Assembly: GCF_002844555.1 (NCBI RefSeq)
Contig: NZ_PJNI01000015.1
Coordinates: 1 to 64,000, forward strand
Length of the DNA: 64,000 bases
From: Brumimicrobium salinarum
Lineage (GTDB): Bacteria; Bacteroidota; Bacteroidia; Flavobacteriales_D; Crocinitomicaceae
Direction: 5' to 3'
Shown here: in pieces, positions 45,901 through 55,597 of the stretch
Layout: every line of letters starts with the position of its first letter
Position numbering within the stretch: the first letter of the stretch is position 1
Position numbers and translations under genes: made by a program
Notes under the pieces: model-generated
What the model was told of the DNA's origin: nothing
The model's database searches: none
The model's input: only the letters and a program-made list of their open reading frames with translations

Positions 45901-46812
45901 ATGAAATTCATTTTTATTCTATCTTTTTTTTGCGTATCAATACAAGTTGTTATTGCTCAAAAGGTTAAAGATACATTGGATACCCCGAACGGTAAAATGA
46001 TAATTTACGAAAATAGAACTTGGGAGTATTTAGAGGATATTAATTTTGATGGCGTACTTAATGATTACGTTCATAATTATTTTGTGAACGATTCGATTTT
46101 AAACTTTCAATGGCCATGGAATAACGATTTGTGTTACTCTTCTAATCGAAAGAACGATTTATTAAAACTCAATGATACTTTGTGGACTTGTCTTACTGAT
46201 TCTGTATATTCAGATTTTGTTATGCCGTTTGACGGAAAAGTAACTTCTCGGTATGGTTACAGAAGAGGCCGATATCACAACGGAATTGATATTGACCTGC
46301 AAACAGGAGACACTGTGGTTGCTGCTTTTGATGGTAAAGTTAGATATTCAAAATACAATAAATCTGGTTTTGGAAACTTGATTGTTATTCGACATTACAA
46401 TGGTTTAGAAACCTTCTATGCGCATTTATCAGAATTATTAGTTGTTCCTAATCAATGGGTCAAAGCAGGAGATCCTATTGGACTAGGAGGAAATACTGGA
46501 CGTTCTTATGGAGCTCATTTGCATTTTGAAACACGCTTTTATGATGCCCCAATTAACCCTGAAGAGGTTATTGATTTTAAAAATAAACGTATCGTTGATG
46601 AAAATTTGTTTATCCACAAAGGGTTATTTTATCCTGGGGCTGCACCAAGTTTTTCCGCTGCTAAAACTGAAGCTTATTACCGGATTAGAAAAGGAGATAC
46701 TTTAGGACATATTGCAAGAAGGAATAAGACCACCATTAGTCAAATTTGTCGCTTAAACAATATTAGCAGCAATACGATATTAAGATTGGGAAGAACCTTA
46801 AGGGTGCGATAG
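45901..46812 (+). CDS. M23 metallopeptidase with LysM domain
   Basis: A 303-residue secreted peptidoglycan endopeptidase. Signal peptide ends at about IAQK. The M23 domain (about 105-220) has the zinc motif HNGIDID (HxxxD) and HLHFE (HxH), preceded by MPFDGKVTSRYGYRRG. A C-terminal LysM (260-303) has YYRIRKGDTLGHIARRN and INNI-like RLNNISSNT. All metal ligands are present, so it should be active, unlike the degenerate EnvC type. Single gene ending in a modest hairpin. Confidence 0.92.
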   Translation: MKFIFILSFFCVSIQVVIAQKVKDTLDTPNGKMIIYENRTWEYLEDINFDGVLNDYVHNYFVNDSILNFQWPWNNDLCYSSNRKNDLLKLNDTLWTCLTDSVYSDFVMPFDGKVTSRYGYRRGRYHNGIDIDLQTGDTVVAAFDGKVRYSKYNKSGFGNLIVIRHYNGLETFYAHLSELLVVPNQWVKAGDPIGLGGNTGRSYGAHLHFETRFYDAPINPEEVIDFKNKRIVDENLFIHKGLFYPGAAPSFSAAKTEAYYRIRKGDTLGHIARRNKTTISQICRLNNISSNTILRLGRTLRVR

Positions 46813-46842
46813 CCTATTTGAAATTCAACAATAGGTTTTCTT
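46813..46842 (+). terminator. Terminator of the M23 peptidase gene
   Basis: CCTATT pairs with AATAGG around TTGAAATTCAA-like loop sequence, followed by TTTTCTTT. Moderate strength. Confidence 0.55.
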
Positions 46843-46866
46843 TAAGAATTTGATTATATTCATATC

Positions 46867-47739
46867 ATGCTTAATGAAAATGTAAAAATTGTTGTGTCTA
46901 TAGACGGCGGTGGTATCAGAGGTGTATTACCTTTGCTATTACTCGATCATTTGAATAACCTATTGATGAAACAGCAAATTTGTGAAGACCTGAGTAAAGA
47001 AATTAGTTTAATTGCGGGGACTTCAACTGGTGCTATTATTTCAGCGGGATTGATTGTAAAAGAAGAGGATAAGTATTTATTTTCTATCCAGGATCTTTTA
47101 AATCTTTATAAATTGAAAGGGCCACAGTTATTTAATCTATCTAATCCAGGGCACGAACAATCTGAAGGGTTAAAATTAGTCCTCAAAAGAAAGTTTAAAA
47201 ATATTAAATTAGGTCAGTTAGATACTCATTTCGCTTTTGTAAGCTATGATAAGATTTCACGTAAACCTTTTATTTTTGATCATACAAATCCGCTGGTAAA
47301 AACAATAAATTTAAGCACAGCGTTATCTGCTTGTAGTGCAGTACCAGGCTACTTTCCTTCAGTTCGATTGGATAACTATGAATTGATTGATGGAATTATG
47401 GCGGCCAAAAATCCTAGCAAAATCGCTTATGATATCGCTCATATTCAATATCCAAATACTCGAATCATCTTGTTAAGTTTTGGTACTGGTAAGTTAAAAG
47501 GAGATATGTATGACGATATCGAAGAAAAAGTAACAGAGGTTGATATCCAGTTGAATAGTTTAGTGGAAACTGATCCTTATTTGAAATATTATAGGTTTCA
47601 ACCTGAATTAAATATTGCTGATCCACAAATGGATAATGCTACACCAGACAACATTAATGCATTAATAAAGGATGGAGAAAATTATATTCGTCAGCATTCG
47701 AACTTATTTGAACAGTTAATCAAAGATTTAAAAAAGTAA
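46867..47739 (+). CDS. Patatin-like phospholipase
   Basis: A 290-residue patatin. DGGGIRG (oxyanion, residues 14-20), the GTSTG elbow with the nucleophile Ser (about 52-56) and the catalytic Asp in LIDGIMAAKNPS form the Ser-Asp dyad. No signal peptide and no transmembrane segment, so it acts in the cytoplasm or at the inner membrane on phospholipids. It is the same class as CBASS effectors (CapV), but there is no nucleotidyltransferase nearby, so a defence role is unsupported. Housekeeping lipid turnover is the default reading. Confidence 0.88.
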   Translation: MLNENVKIVVSIDGGGIRGVLPLLLLDHLNNLLMKQQICEDLSKEISLIAGTSTGAIISAGLIVKEEDKYLFSIQDLLNLYKLKGPQLFNLSNPGHEQSEGLKLVLKRKFKNIKLGQLDTHFAFVSYDKISRKPFIFDHTNPLVKTINLSTALSACSAVPGYFPSVRLDNYELIDGIMAAKNPSKIAYDIAHIQYPNTRIILLSFGTGKLKGDMYDDIEEKVTEVDIQLNSLVETDPYLKYYRFQPELNIADPQMDNATPDNINALIKDGENYIRQHSNLFEQLIKDLKK

Positions 47740-47743
47740 TAAT

Positions 47744-47775
47744 AAAAAAGTCCCGACAAAATGTCGAGACTTTTA
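47744..47775. terminator. Bidirectional terminator
   Basis: AAAAGTCcCGACA pairs with TGTCGaGACTTTT with one mismatch and a three-base loop; T and A runs flank both sides. It separates the convergent patatin and rlmD genes. Confidence 0.8.
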
Positions 47776-47855
47776 ATACATTAACCTGTAGAAGTTAATA
47801 TTTGATCCGTACTGTAGTTTACGGATGAATTAATTTATGGTTTCATTTTTCAACT

Positions 47856-49286
47856 TTATTTTTCAAATAAAGCAATTGCTTCGATATGACTGGTGTGTGG
47901 AAATTGGTCTACTAAGCTTACTTTCTTAGTTTGATAACCATATTCCTCCAAGGTCTTTATATCTCTAGCTTGTGTTGATGGATTACATGAAATATAAACA
48001 ATTCTTTCCGCACCAAGTTGAATAACTTTCAAAAGTGTTTTTGGCGCTATACCAGCTCTCGGAGGATCCAGAACAATCGTGTCTATTTTACCTGCGTAAT
48101 CAGGATATGCTTTTAGGAACTTCCCAACATCGGCGGCATAAAATTCTACACCATCAATATTGTTCCTTTCTGCATTTCGTTTTGCATCTTTTATGGCGTC
48201 TTCTACAATATCAACCCCTATAATTTTAGTGTCTTCTGTGCGTTGTGTTAGTAATTGTCCAATTGTTCCTGTACCACAGAATAAATCCATAACTACTTTT
48301 CCTTCTAAAGATCTATTTCCTTCAAAAACATAATCTAGGGCTTTATTATACAATCGTTCCGCACTTTTAGGATTGGTTTGAAAGAAACTTTCCATGCTAA
48401 TTTCAAACAGAAGTCCATTTAATTCTTCTGTAACGTGATCTTTCCCAAAAGCTAAGGTACAATCTCCATTTTCTATTTTAGCCCTATCTGCAACATTGTC
48501 GTTAATGGTATGTTGGAATCCAGCAATTCGGTCTCCCATTTTTTCTTTTAAAAAGTCGGCCACTTTTTGTAAGTTAAAATCAGAAATACCCTGTGAAGAG
48601 GTTACTAAATTGATTAATAATTTGTCTTCGTAGAATGACTTCCTGACAACGATATGTCTAAAAAAGCCTTCTTTTCGTGGTGGATGCCAAGCTGGAAGTC
48701 CAGTTTTTTCAAGAAATAATCTAAACTCCTTTAGAAAGACTTCCCATTTTTCATCAAATAAACCAGAAGCTTTATTTAGACTTTCAACTTTCCACCATGT
48801 ACCTCGGTGTTTAAAACCTAATGCAAAAGCATCATCAATATCTTCGTCTGTTTCTAAATCATGTTCAATACATGAAAAAGAATATTCCATTTTATTTCTG
48901 TAATGATAATGTTCTGGTGATGGAATAAACTCATCAAACAATTCATCAATATTTTGGAGACCAGCAAGTCTTCTATAGACTTCCAAAGTGACTTTTTGCT
49001 TTTGTTCTTCTTGAATTTTAGGAGGAACATGAATGTAAGGTGCGCCGCTTATTTCCTGATAGCTTGAAAGCTCTTCTTGTGGTGACCTTTTTAAAACTTT
49101 AATTAGACTACATTCTGCGTGTTTCTTTCTTTTCTTTTTAATTTGAGCACGAACCCGCTGACCTGGAAAAGTATTTTGAACGAAAAGTACATATGCGCCA
49201 TTTTCGGTATTTATTCTTGCGATACCTTTTCCGCCAAAGGCTAAATCTTCTATGTCTAATTCAATAATTTGACCTCTTTTAATCAA
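47856..49286 (-). CDS. rlmD: 23S rRNA (uracil-5-)-methyltransferase, RlmD/RumA type
   Basis: A 476-residue SAM-dependent RNA m5U methyltransferase. The N-terminal TRAM domain (1-65, GQIIELDIEDLAFGGKGIAR), a central RNA-binding domain, and the methyltransferase domain with MDLFCGTGTIGQLL, VLDPPRAGI and the catalytic Cys in YISCNPSTQARD. No N-terminal Fe-S Cys cluster of E. coli RumA type is obvious. RlmD, RlmCD and TrmA cannot be fully told apart; the length and TRAM favour an rRNA target. Adjacent to lpxA by position only. Confidence 0.9.
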   Translation of the reverse strand: MIKRGQIIELDIEDLAFGGKGIARINTENGAYVLFVQNTFPGQRVRAQIKKKRKKHAECSLIKVLKRSPQEELSSYQEISGAPYIHVPPKIQEEQKQKVTLEVYRRLAGLQNIDELFDEFIPSPEHYHYRNKMEYSFSCIEHDLETDEDIDDAFALGFKHRGTWWKVESLNKASGLFDEKWEVFLKEFRLFLEKTGLPAWHPPRKEGFFRHIVVRKSFYEDKLLINLVTSSQGISDFNLQKVADFLKEKMGDRIAGFQHTINDNVADRAKIENGDCTLAFGKDHVTEELNGLLFEISMESFFQTNPKSAERLYNKALDYVFEGNRSLEGKVVMDLFCGTGTIGQLLTQRTEDTKIIGVDIVEDAIKDAKRNAERNNIDGVEFYAADVGKFLKAYPDYAGKIDTIVLDPPRAGIAPKTLLKVIQLGAERIVYISCNPSTQARDIKTLEEYGYQTKKVSLVDQFPHTSHIEAIALFEK

Positions 49287-49327
49287 TTGAAAATGCTTTT
49301 AGAATGAGTAAATAAAATGTAATTGGC

Positions 49328-50104
49328 TTACATTAATCCGCGAATGATTCCTTTTTCGCTGTTTTTTACGAATTGTGTTACCTGTTTCTTAAGTTCGCTC
49401 TTCGGTAATTCGTTTTCTAGCGCCTGTAGTCCATTTGAAATATTATTGTTTTGAACAAATAAAATTCTATAAATATCTTCAATGGTTTTTATGTCTTCCT
49501 CAATGAAATTTCTACGTCTTAACCCAACTGCATTAATACCTGCATAACTCAAAGGTTCTCGAGCTGCACGAACGAATGGTGGGATGTTTTTACGAATTAA
49601 ACTTGCTCCAGCAACAAAAGAATGTGCGCCAATGTGAACAAACTGTTGTGCTGCGGCTTTACCTTCAATTATGGCATAATCATCAATGGTAACATGTCCT
49701 GATAATCCTACATAATTTGCTAAAATAACATTGTTTCCTAGTTGGCAGTCGTGAGCGACGTGCACATATCCCATCAGTAAACAATTGTCACCAACAGATG
49801 TTTTCATTTTATCAGTGGTTCCTCGATGGATAGTGACACACTCTCTAATAGTTGTATTGCTTCCAATTTCAACAGTAGTATATTCTCCTCCAAATTTTAA
49901 ATCTTGAGGAACAGCACCAATAACTGCACCTGGAAAAATTTTGCAATTTTCACCAATTCGTGTACCCGGATAAATGGTAACATTGGGTCCAATATGGGTT
50001 CCGTCTCCGATTTTCACATCTTCATAAATTGATGTAAAAGCCTCGATAGTAACATTTTCTCCAATTTTGGCATTTGAAGATACAGAAGCAAGGGGATTAA
50101 TCAT
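49328..50104 (-). CDS. lpxA: UDP-N-acetylglucosamine acyltransferase
   Basis: LpxA transfers the first 3-hydroxyacyl chain to UDP-GlcNAc in lipid A synthesis. It has 258 residues with left-handed beta-helix hexapeptide repeats from residue 1 to about 185 (for example IGDGTHIGPNVTIYPGTRIG) and the catalytic His in MGYVHVAHDCQLG. The C-terminal helical part (190-258) is complete. The start overlaps the lpxC/fabZ stop by eight bases. Last gene of the lpxD-lpxC/fabZ-lpxA operon. Confidence 0.97.
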   Translation of the reverse strand: MINPLASVSSNAKIGENVTIEAFTSIYEDVKIGDGTHIGPNVTIYPGTRIGENCKIFPGAVIGAVPQDLKFGGEYTTVEIGSNTTIRECVTIHRGTTDKMKTSVGDNCLLMGYVHVAHDCQLGNNVILANYVGLSGHVTIDDYAIIEGKAAAQQFVHIGAHSFVAGASLIRKNIPPFVRAAREPLSYAGINAVGLRRRNFIEEDIKTIEDIYRILFVQNNNISNGLQALENELPKSELKKQVTQFVKNSEKGIIRGLM

Positions 50105-51506
50105 TTTCTACTTTGTCTTTAATAACTTGTGCTAACATCTCAGCTTCAACAGCTAATTTTCCGTTAATATAACCTTTTCCTCCCATATTTACTAAACCTC
50201 TACGCATTGGAGATAAAAGTTTTAACTCAAATACGACAGTGTCACCTGGAACAATCTTCATTTTAAATTTAACATTGTCAATTTTCATGAAGTATGTTGA
50301 GTAGAGGTGGGCATCATCTACTTTACTTAGTGCGAAAATACCTCCACATTGTGCCATTGCTTCGATTTGAAGAACACCAGGAAAAACAGGATTACCTGGG
50401 AAATGACCTGTAAACTGAGGTTCATTCATGGTAATGTTTTTAACCCCAATGATACTATCTTCTGTGATTTCCATCACCTTGTCCACCAATAAAAATGGAT
50501 AACGGTGCGGTAACATTTTTTCAATATCGTTAATGGTGTAAAGCGGATCTTTTTCTAAATCAAAATACCTTGGTTTATTCTTCTGTTTTTTAATTTGTTC
50601 TTTTAAAACCTTAGCAAACCGTGTATTTCCAGAATGTCCTGGTCGAGCAGCTAATATATGCGCCTTAATTGGTTTTCCTACGAGGGCTAAATCTCCAACA
50701 ATATCTAGTAATTTATGACGTGCTGGCTCATTTTGAAACTTCATTTCATAGTTGTTCAAAGTACCAATTCCTTTGTATTCAACTTGAAGCTTTTCTTTGT
50801 CTAATATTTTGGCTAAATGATCTAATTCTTCTTGTTTTACATCATCACGTTCCACTAAAATTATGGCATTGTCAATGTCGCCTCCTTTTATTAATCCGTT
50901 TTTTGCTAAGAATTCTAATTCACGTAAAAAAACAAATGTTTTACATGCCGATATTTCATCTTTAAACTCATCAATTTTGTAAATAGTAGCGTGTTGTGTT
51001 CCTAAAACAGGTGAATTGTAATCTACCATTACGGTTAATCGATAAACACTATCAGGAACAGCCAAAAATTCGATACCTTTTTCTTCGTCTTCCCATGGAA
51101 TAACTTCATCTAACTCCAAATATTCTCGAATTGCTTTTTGGTCTTCGAAGCCTACAGATTCAATAGCGTCAACAAAAGGACGCGAACTTCCATCCATAAT
51201 TGGAATTTCTGGACCTGAAATTTTAATAAGGGCGTTGTCTACTTGCATTCCATAAAGGGCTGCTAAAACATGCTCTGTAGTATACACTTTGGTACCATTT
51301 TTTTCCAAAGTTGTTCCTCTTTCTGTAGAAACAACTAGATCAGCATCTGCTTCAATAATAGGCTCTCCTTCTAGGTCAGTACGTTGGAATTTATATCCAT
51401 GATTATCTGGAGCTGGACATAATTCGATAGTTACTTTTTCTCCTGTGTGTAAGCCAATTCCAAGTAGCTTTACCGTGTTTTTTAATGTTCTTTGATGTTC
51501 GATCAT
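50097..51506 (-). CDS. lpxC: Bifunctional LpxC deacetylase / FabZ dehydratase
   Basis: A 469-residue natural fusion characteristic of Bacteroidota. Residues 1-305 are LpxC, the zinc deacetylase committing lipid A synthesis (TTEHVLAALYG, ARHKLLDIVGDLAL with zinc ligands, HSGNTRFAK near the end). Residues 320-469 are FabZ, the 3-hydroxyacyl-ACP dehydratase (LPHRYPFLLVDKV; HFPGNPVFPGVLQIEAMAQ with catalytic His and Glu). It links fatty-acid and lipid A supply. It lies 29 bases after lpxD and overlaps lpxA. Confidence 0.97.
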   Translation of the reverse strand: MIEHQRTLKNTVKLLGIGLHTGEKVTIELCPAPDNHGYKFQRTDLEGEPIIEADADLVVSTERGTTLEKNGTKVYTTEHVLAALYGMQVDNALIKISGPEIPIMDGSSRPFVDAIESVGFEDQKAIREYLELDEVIPWEDEEKGIEFLAVPDSVYRLTVMVDYNSPVLGTQHATIYKIDEFKDEISACKTFVFLRELEFLAKNGLIKGGDIDNAIILVERDDVKQEELDHLAKILDKEKLQVEYKGIGTLNNYEMKFQNEPARHKLLDIVGDLALVGKPIKAHILAARPGHSGNTRFAKVLKEQIKKQKNKPRYFDLEKDPLYTINDIEKMLPHRYPFLLVDKVMEITEDSIIGVKNITMNEPQFTGHFPGNPVFPGVLQIEAMAQCGGIFALSKVDDAHLYSTYFMKIDNVKFKMKIVPGDTVVFELKLLSPMRRGLVNMGGKGYINGKLAVEAEMLAQVIKDKVEND

Positions 51507-51535
51507 ATCTATAAAATATCCGACAATAACGGAAA

Positions 51536-52564
51536 TTATTTAAGTTTTTGTTCTATTTCTTGTAAACGTTTTAAAATTTGTGGTAGACGTCTAAATCCTA
51601 CGTAAGATCTTTTAAAATCATCGATGGGAATTCCAGGAGATCCCATTAAAGTTGTATCAGGTTTTTTAACGCTACCAGGAATTCCAGATTGAGCCACAAT
51701 TTGTGTTCGGTCTGCAATTTTAATGTGACCACTTACGCCAACTTGCCCTCCAATGAGTACATTTTGACCTATTTTTGTAGATCCAGCCACTCCTGCTTGA
51801 GCAGCCATTGCAGAATTTGTACCGACTTCAACATTATGAGCGACCTGCACCAAGTTGTCAATCTTAACTCCTTTTCGCAAGATTGTAGCCCCTAAAGTAG
51901 CTCTGTCAATGGTGGCATTCGCACCAATATCAACATGATCTTCTAAAATGACTTTTCCAATTTGGGGAACTTTTTGAAACTCTCCTTTTTCATTGGGAGC
52001 AAATCCAAATCCATCTGATCCGATAACTGCTCCAGCATGAATCAGACAAGATTTACCTATTACACAATCATGATAAATTGAAACATTGGCATGAATTGTT
52101 GTATTTTCTCCAACTTTTACATTGTCACCAATAAATGTGTTGGGGTAAATTTTTGCATGGTCACCAATTTCAGCGTCTTCACCAATGTATGCATTCGCAC
52201 CAATATAAACCTCTTTGCCTATCTTAGCAGAATCAGCGATGTGAACATTTTTCTCAATTTTTGGCGATTTTTGACGCATTTGATCATAAACCTCAAGTAA
52301 TTTAGCAAAACAGCTGTAAGGATCTTCTACTTTTACTAATGTTAAACTTGATGGAAGTGTTTTACTTGGTTTAAAACTTTTTGCAACTATAGCTATAGAT
52401 GCAGATGTTTCATAAATATATGATTCATATTTATTATTCGCTAAAAAAGTTAAGGTATTGGGTTGACCTTCTTCAATTTTTGAAAGTCCAGACACTTTTA
52501 CGTCTTTATCACCTTGAACATCACCTTCTAGGATGCCTGCAATTTGTTCTGCTGAAAATTCCAT
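51536..52564 (-). CDS. lpxD: UDP-3-O-(3-hydroxyacyl)glucosamine N-acyltransferase
   Basis: LpxD adds the second acyl chain to UDP-glucosamine in lipid A synthesis. It has 342 residues: uridine-binding N-terminal domain (1-100), left-handed beta helix of hexapeptide repeats (105-300) with catalytic His in [10 protein letters not shown], and a C-terminal helix (305-342). First gene of the lipid A operon with lpxC/fabZ and lpxA; the -7 box lies four bases before the start. Confidence 0.97.
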   Translation of the reverse strand: MEFSAEQIAGILEGDVQGDKDVKVSGLSKIEEGQPNTLTFLANNKYESYIYETSASIAIVAKSFKPSKTLPSSLTLVKVEDPYSCFAKLLEVYDQMRQKSPKIEKNVHIADSAKIGKEVYIGANAYIGEDAEIGDHAKIYPNTFIGDNVKVGENTTIHANVSIYHDCVIGKSCLIHAGAVIGSDGFGFAPNEKGEFQKVPQIGKVILEDHVDIGANATIDRATLGATILRKGVKIDNLVQVAHNVEVGTNSAMAAQAGVAGSTKIGQNVLIGGQVGVSGHIKIADRTQIVAQSGIPGSVKKPDTTLMGSPGIPIDDFKRSYVGFRRLPQILKRLQEIEQKLK

Positions 52565-52568
52565 TCTT

Positions 52569-52576
52569 CAAAAATA
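52569..52576 (-). promoter_or_regulatory. -7 element of the lpxD operon
   Basis: TATTTTTG on the minus strand, four bases before the lpxD ATG, again pointing to a leaderless transcript. Confidence 0.5.
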
Positions 52577-52724
52577 TAAAAAGAGTTTATTCTAGGACGC
52601 TCGATTTGCTTTATTTTTCCACAAAGCTATTCACAAATCTACCTTTATATCTAAAGTTGTGAAAGAAAAACAATTTTAGTTTCTTAAAGTACTATCATAA
52701 AGCCCATTTTTCGTGGTTTTATTT

Positions 52725-53975
52725 TTATGTCACAAAATGTGAAGGGTAGCATAAAAAGTACTTTTCTACAGGCTCAGATAAAGCATGAATGTTTAGATTA
52801 TCAGCTGCTTGGCTCACATCTTTTACCGATCCATCCTTCATTAAAAGGTTTATGTTTTCTTTTTTTTCGTTGTAGGCATTATTGCGCAGCGCATCTGTAT
52901 GAACGAAAAATTGCGCTTCTTCTTCAGAAAGATTGAAGTTTTTTTGAACCAAATCTAATTCATATTGAATTCTCTTGTCGGAAAATCGCTGTGTTGCAAT
53001 TTCAATTTTAAACAATTTTCGATTGATTAACTGCGTAGCCAACAACGAAAGAACTTTATCTTCACTAAATTGCCATACTTTCACAGCGCCCATTATATCA
53101 AAGTCATCTAGCAGAGCGAATTGATGAAGTAAGTCGGCGTTATCTTGAAAGTCAGATAAAGAAGGTTCTTGTGCTAGGAACATTTTAAAAGCAGGACTCG
53201 CAAATAATTCAGTACCTGATTGTGTTAAGTATTTTGCTCTTTTCAGAATGAAAGTCAGCATAACCTCTGAAGATACAACTGTTTTATGCATATAAACCTG
53301 CCAATACATCAATCGGCGAGCTACGAGAAATTTCTCAATTGAATAAACACCTTTTTGTTCAACAACCAATTGATTGTCCACGACATCTAGCATGGCAATA
53401 ATTCTATCGCTACCAATTACACCTTCTGAAACTCCAGTATAAAAACTATCGCGATTGAGATAATCCATTCTGTCCATGTCTAATTGACTAGAAACAAGCT
53501 GGTGTAAAAAACTTTTCTTGTATTTATCTTCAAATATTTGAATCGCAAGGTCTAATTTTCCATCAAATTCAATGGATAGTCTGCGCATAAAAAGTAAGGA
53601 GATTTCTTCATGACTTACACCGCTTACGATATCGTGTTCTAAGGTATGGCTAAATGGACCATGTCCAATATCATGAAGAAGAATAGCGATTAACACAGCG
53701 GTTTCTTCTTCTTCTGTGATAGGAATACCTTTATAGCGTAAAGCCTGAATTGCTTTTGTCATCAAGTGTGTTGCTCCTAAGGCGTGATGAAAACGTGTGT
53801 GTAAAGCTCCTGGGTAAACAAGGTGAGACATTCCCAATTGTTTGATTCTTCGTAAGCGTTGATAGAATGGATGTTCTATTAAATCGAAAATTATATCCTT
53901 AGGTAAGGAAATAAAACCGTAAACTGGGTCGTTTATAATTTTCTTTTTATTATTTATGTTGAGGTTTGGACGCAA
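52725..53975 (-). CDS. HD-domain phosphohydrolase
   Basis: A 416-residue HD-superfamily protein of the dGTPase/SAMHD1-like group. The metal ligands are in RLRRIKQLGMSHLVYPGALH with RFHHALG (first His), ILLHDIGHGPFSH (HD pair) and QLDMDRMDYLNRD (late Asp). It probably hydrolyses a nucleotide, with substrate unknown. In Bacteroidota this gene typically neighbours lpxD, as here (160-bp gap). Divergent from porX with 45 bp between start codons. Confidence 0.9.
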   Translation of the reverse strand: MRPNLNINNKKKIINDPVYGFISLPKDIIFDLIEHPFYQRLRRIKQLGMSHLVYPGALHTRFHHALGATHLMTKAIQALRYKGIPITEEEETAVLIAILLHDIGHGPFSHTLEHDIVSGVSHEEISLLFMRRLSIEFDGKLDLAIQIFEDKYKKSFLHQLVSSQLDMDRMDYLNRDSFYTGVSEGVIGSDRIIAMLDVVDNQLVVEQKGVYSIEKFLVARRLMYWQVYMHKTVVSSEVMLTFILKRAKYLTQSGTELFASPAFKMFLAQEPSLSDFQDNADLLHQFALLDDFDIMGAVKVWQFSEDKVLSLLATQLINRKLFKIEIATQRFSDKRIQYELDLVQKNFNLSEEEAQFFVHTDALRNNAYNEKKENINLLMKDGSVKDVSQAADNLNIHALSEPVEKYFLCYPSHFVT

Positions 53976-54020
53976 ATCTTTACTTTTATATTATTACGTA
54001 AAATTAAAAATAATCAGACA

Positions 54021-55565
54021 ATGCAGGTAAAAATTCTTTGGGCAGATGACGAAATAGATTTATTAAAACCGCATATTTTATTCTTAACTCAGAAAGGATA
54101 CGAGGTAGAGACGGTTCGAAGTGGAGGAGAAGCCATAGAAAAATGTGAAGAAGAATCTTATGATATCGTTTTTCTTGATGAAAATATGCCTGGAATTTCT
54201 GGCCTTGATGCTTTGTCTAAAATTAAAGAGCTTAAACCGCTTGTTCCTGTGGTGATGATCACCAAAAGTGAAGAAGAAAGCATAATGGAGGAGGCGATTG
54301 GTGGAAAAATAGCGGATTATTTGATAAAACCCGTTAATCCTAATCAGATCTTATTGAGTTTAAAGAGAAATTTAGATCAAACAAAATTAGTTTCGGAACA
54401 GGTAAATACCAATTACCAAAGGGAGTTTCGACAGATCGGAATGGAGCTAGGAGATAGCTTATCTGTTGATGAATGGAAGAGTATGTATAAAAGACTTGTG
54501 AATTGGGACTTGGAGTTTTCAAAAATGGAGGACCAAGGTATGCAAGAGGTTTTTGACATGCAGTTGAAAGAAGCGAATAGTTCATTTACGAAATTTATAG
54601 AGAATAATTATTTAGATTGGTTGAATGGAGTAGAAGAGGGGCCACAGTTTATTCACACGCTGTTCAAGAATAGAATTGCTGAACACTTAGAAGAGCAAGT
54701 TTACTTAATTGTTATTGATAATTTAAGATACGATCAGTATCAAGTTCTGCGTCCTGTTTTAAGTAAATATTTTTCATTTGAAGATGAAGATATTGTCTTT
54801 TCAATTTTACCGACAGCGACTCAATATGCACGTAACTCATTTTTTGCAGGCCTGTTACCAAGTGAGATACAAAAACGTTATCCGAACTTGTGGGTAAGAG
54901 AAGAAGACGATGGAGGTAAAAATAACCATGAAGAGGAGTTGCTTCAGAAGCAATTGGAACGTCTCGGAGCAGATAAAAAAATTGGATACAGAAAAGTTAC
55001 AAATCTTGAAGCTGGAAAGAAATTGGCTGATAATTTAAGTCAATTGAAAAATAACGATTTGAATGTGATTGTATATAATTTTGTTGATATGCTTTCTCAT
55101 GCAAGAACGGACATGAAGGTTATAAAAGAACTGGCAGATGACGAAGCAGCTTATCGATCACTAACAGCAAGTTGGTTTGAACACTCTCCTTTGCAAGATA
55201 TTTTAAAAGAAATTTCTAAAACAGGAGCAAAAGTCGTCCTCACAACAGATCATGGTACCGTAAAAGTGGATAATGCGATAAAGGTGATTGGTCCAAAAGA
55301 AACCAACACAAATTTAAGGTATAAAATCGGTAAAAACCTGAACTACAAGGAGAAACAAGTATTTGAAGTTAAAGATCCCAACGAGGCGTTTTTACCCAAA
55401 GAAAACATTTCGGATGTGTATATCTTTAGTCGGAACAATGACTTTTTTGTTTACCCAAATAATTACAATCATTTTGCAAAGCATTATATGGATACATTCC
55501 AGCATGGTGGGATATCCATGGAAGAGATTTTGATTCCCTATGTTGAAATGAGAGGAAAGAAGTAA
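54021..55565 (+). CDS. porX: T9SS regulator PorX (receiver plus PglZ domain)
   Basis: A 514-residue response regulator. The receiver domain (1-120) has Asp9/Asp10, phospho-acceptor Asp53 in FLDENMPG, and Lys in YLIKPVNP. A helical linker (130-210) leads to a PglZ/alkaline-phosphatase-like domain (215-510) with VIDNLRYDQY, YNFVDMLSHART and TTDHGT holding metal-binding residues. PorX controls type IX secretion genes with PorY and SigP and has been linked to nucleotide signalling. This fits the three T9SS-sorted proteins in the window. Upstream of tsaE and ald, a common Flavobacteria order. Confidence 0.96.
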   Translation: MQVKILWADDEIDLLKPHILFLTQKGYEVETVRSGGEAIEKCEEESYDIVFLDENMPGISGLDALSKIKELKPLVPVVMITKSEEESIMEEAIGGKIADYLIKPVNPNQILLSLKRNLDQTKLVSEQVNTNYQREFRQIGMELGDSLSVDEWKSMYKRLVNWDLEFSKMEDQGMQEVFDMQLKEANSSFTKFIENNYLDWLNGVEEGPQFIHTLFKNRIAEHLEEQVYLIVIDNLRYDQYQVLRPVLSKYFSFEDEDIVFSILPTATQYARNSFFAGLLPSEIQKRYPNLWVREEDDGGKNNHEEELLQKQLERLGADKKIGYRKVTNLEAGKKLADNLSQLKNNDLNVIVYNFVDMLSHARTDMKVIKELADDEAAYRSLTASWFEHSPLQDILKEISKTGAKVVLTTDHGTVKVDNAIKVIGPKETNTNLRYKIGKNLNYKEKQVFEVKDPNEAFLPKENISDVYIFSRNNDFFVYPNNYNHFAKHYMDTFQHGGISMEEILIPYVEMRGKK

Positions 55566-55597
55566 GCTTTAAGTTTAATTTATTAAATAAAAGATGT

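Noticed and set aside
46867-47739. CBASS effector (CapV-like patatin)
   Set aside because: No cyclic-nucleotide synthase or other CBASS gene within the window around it.
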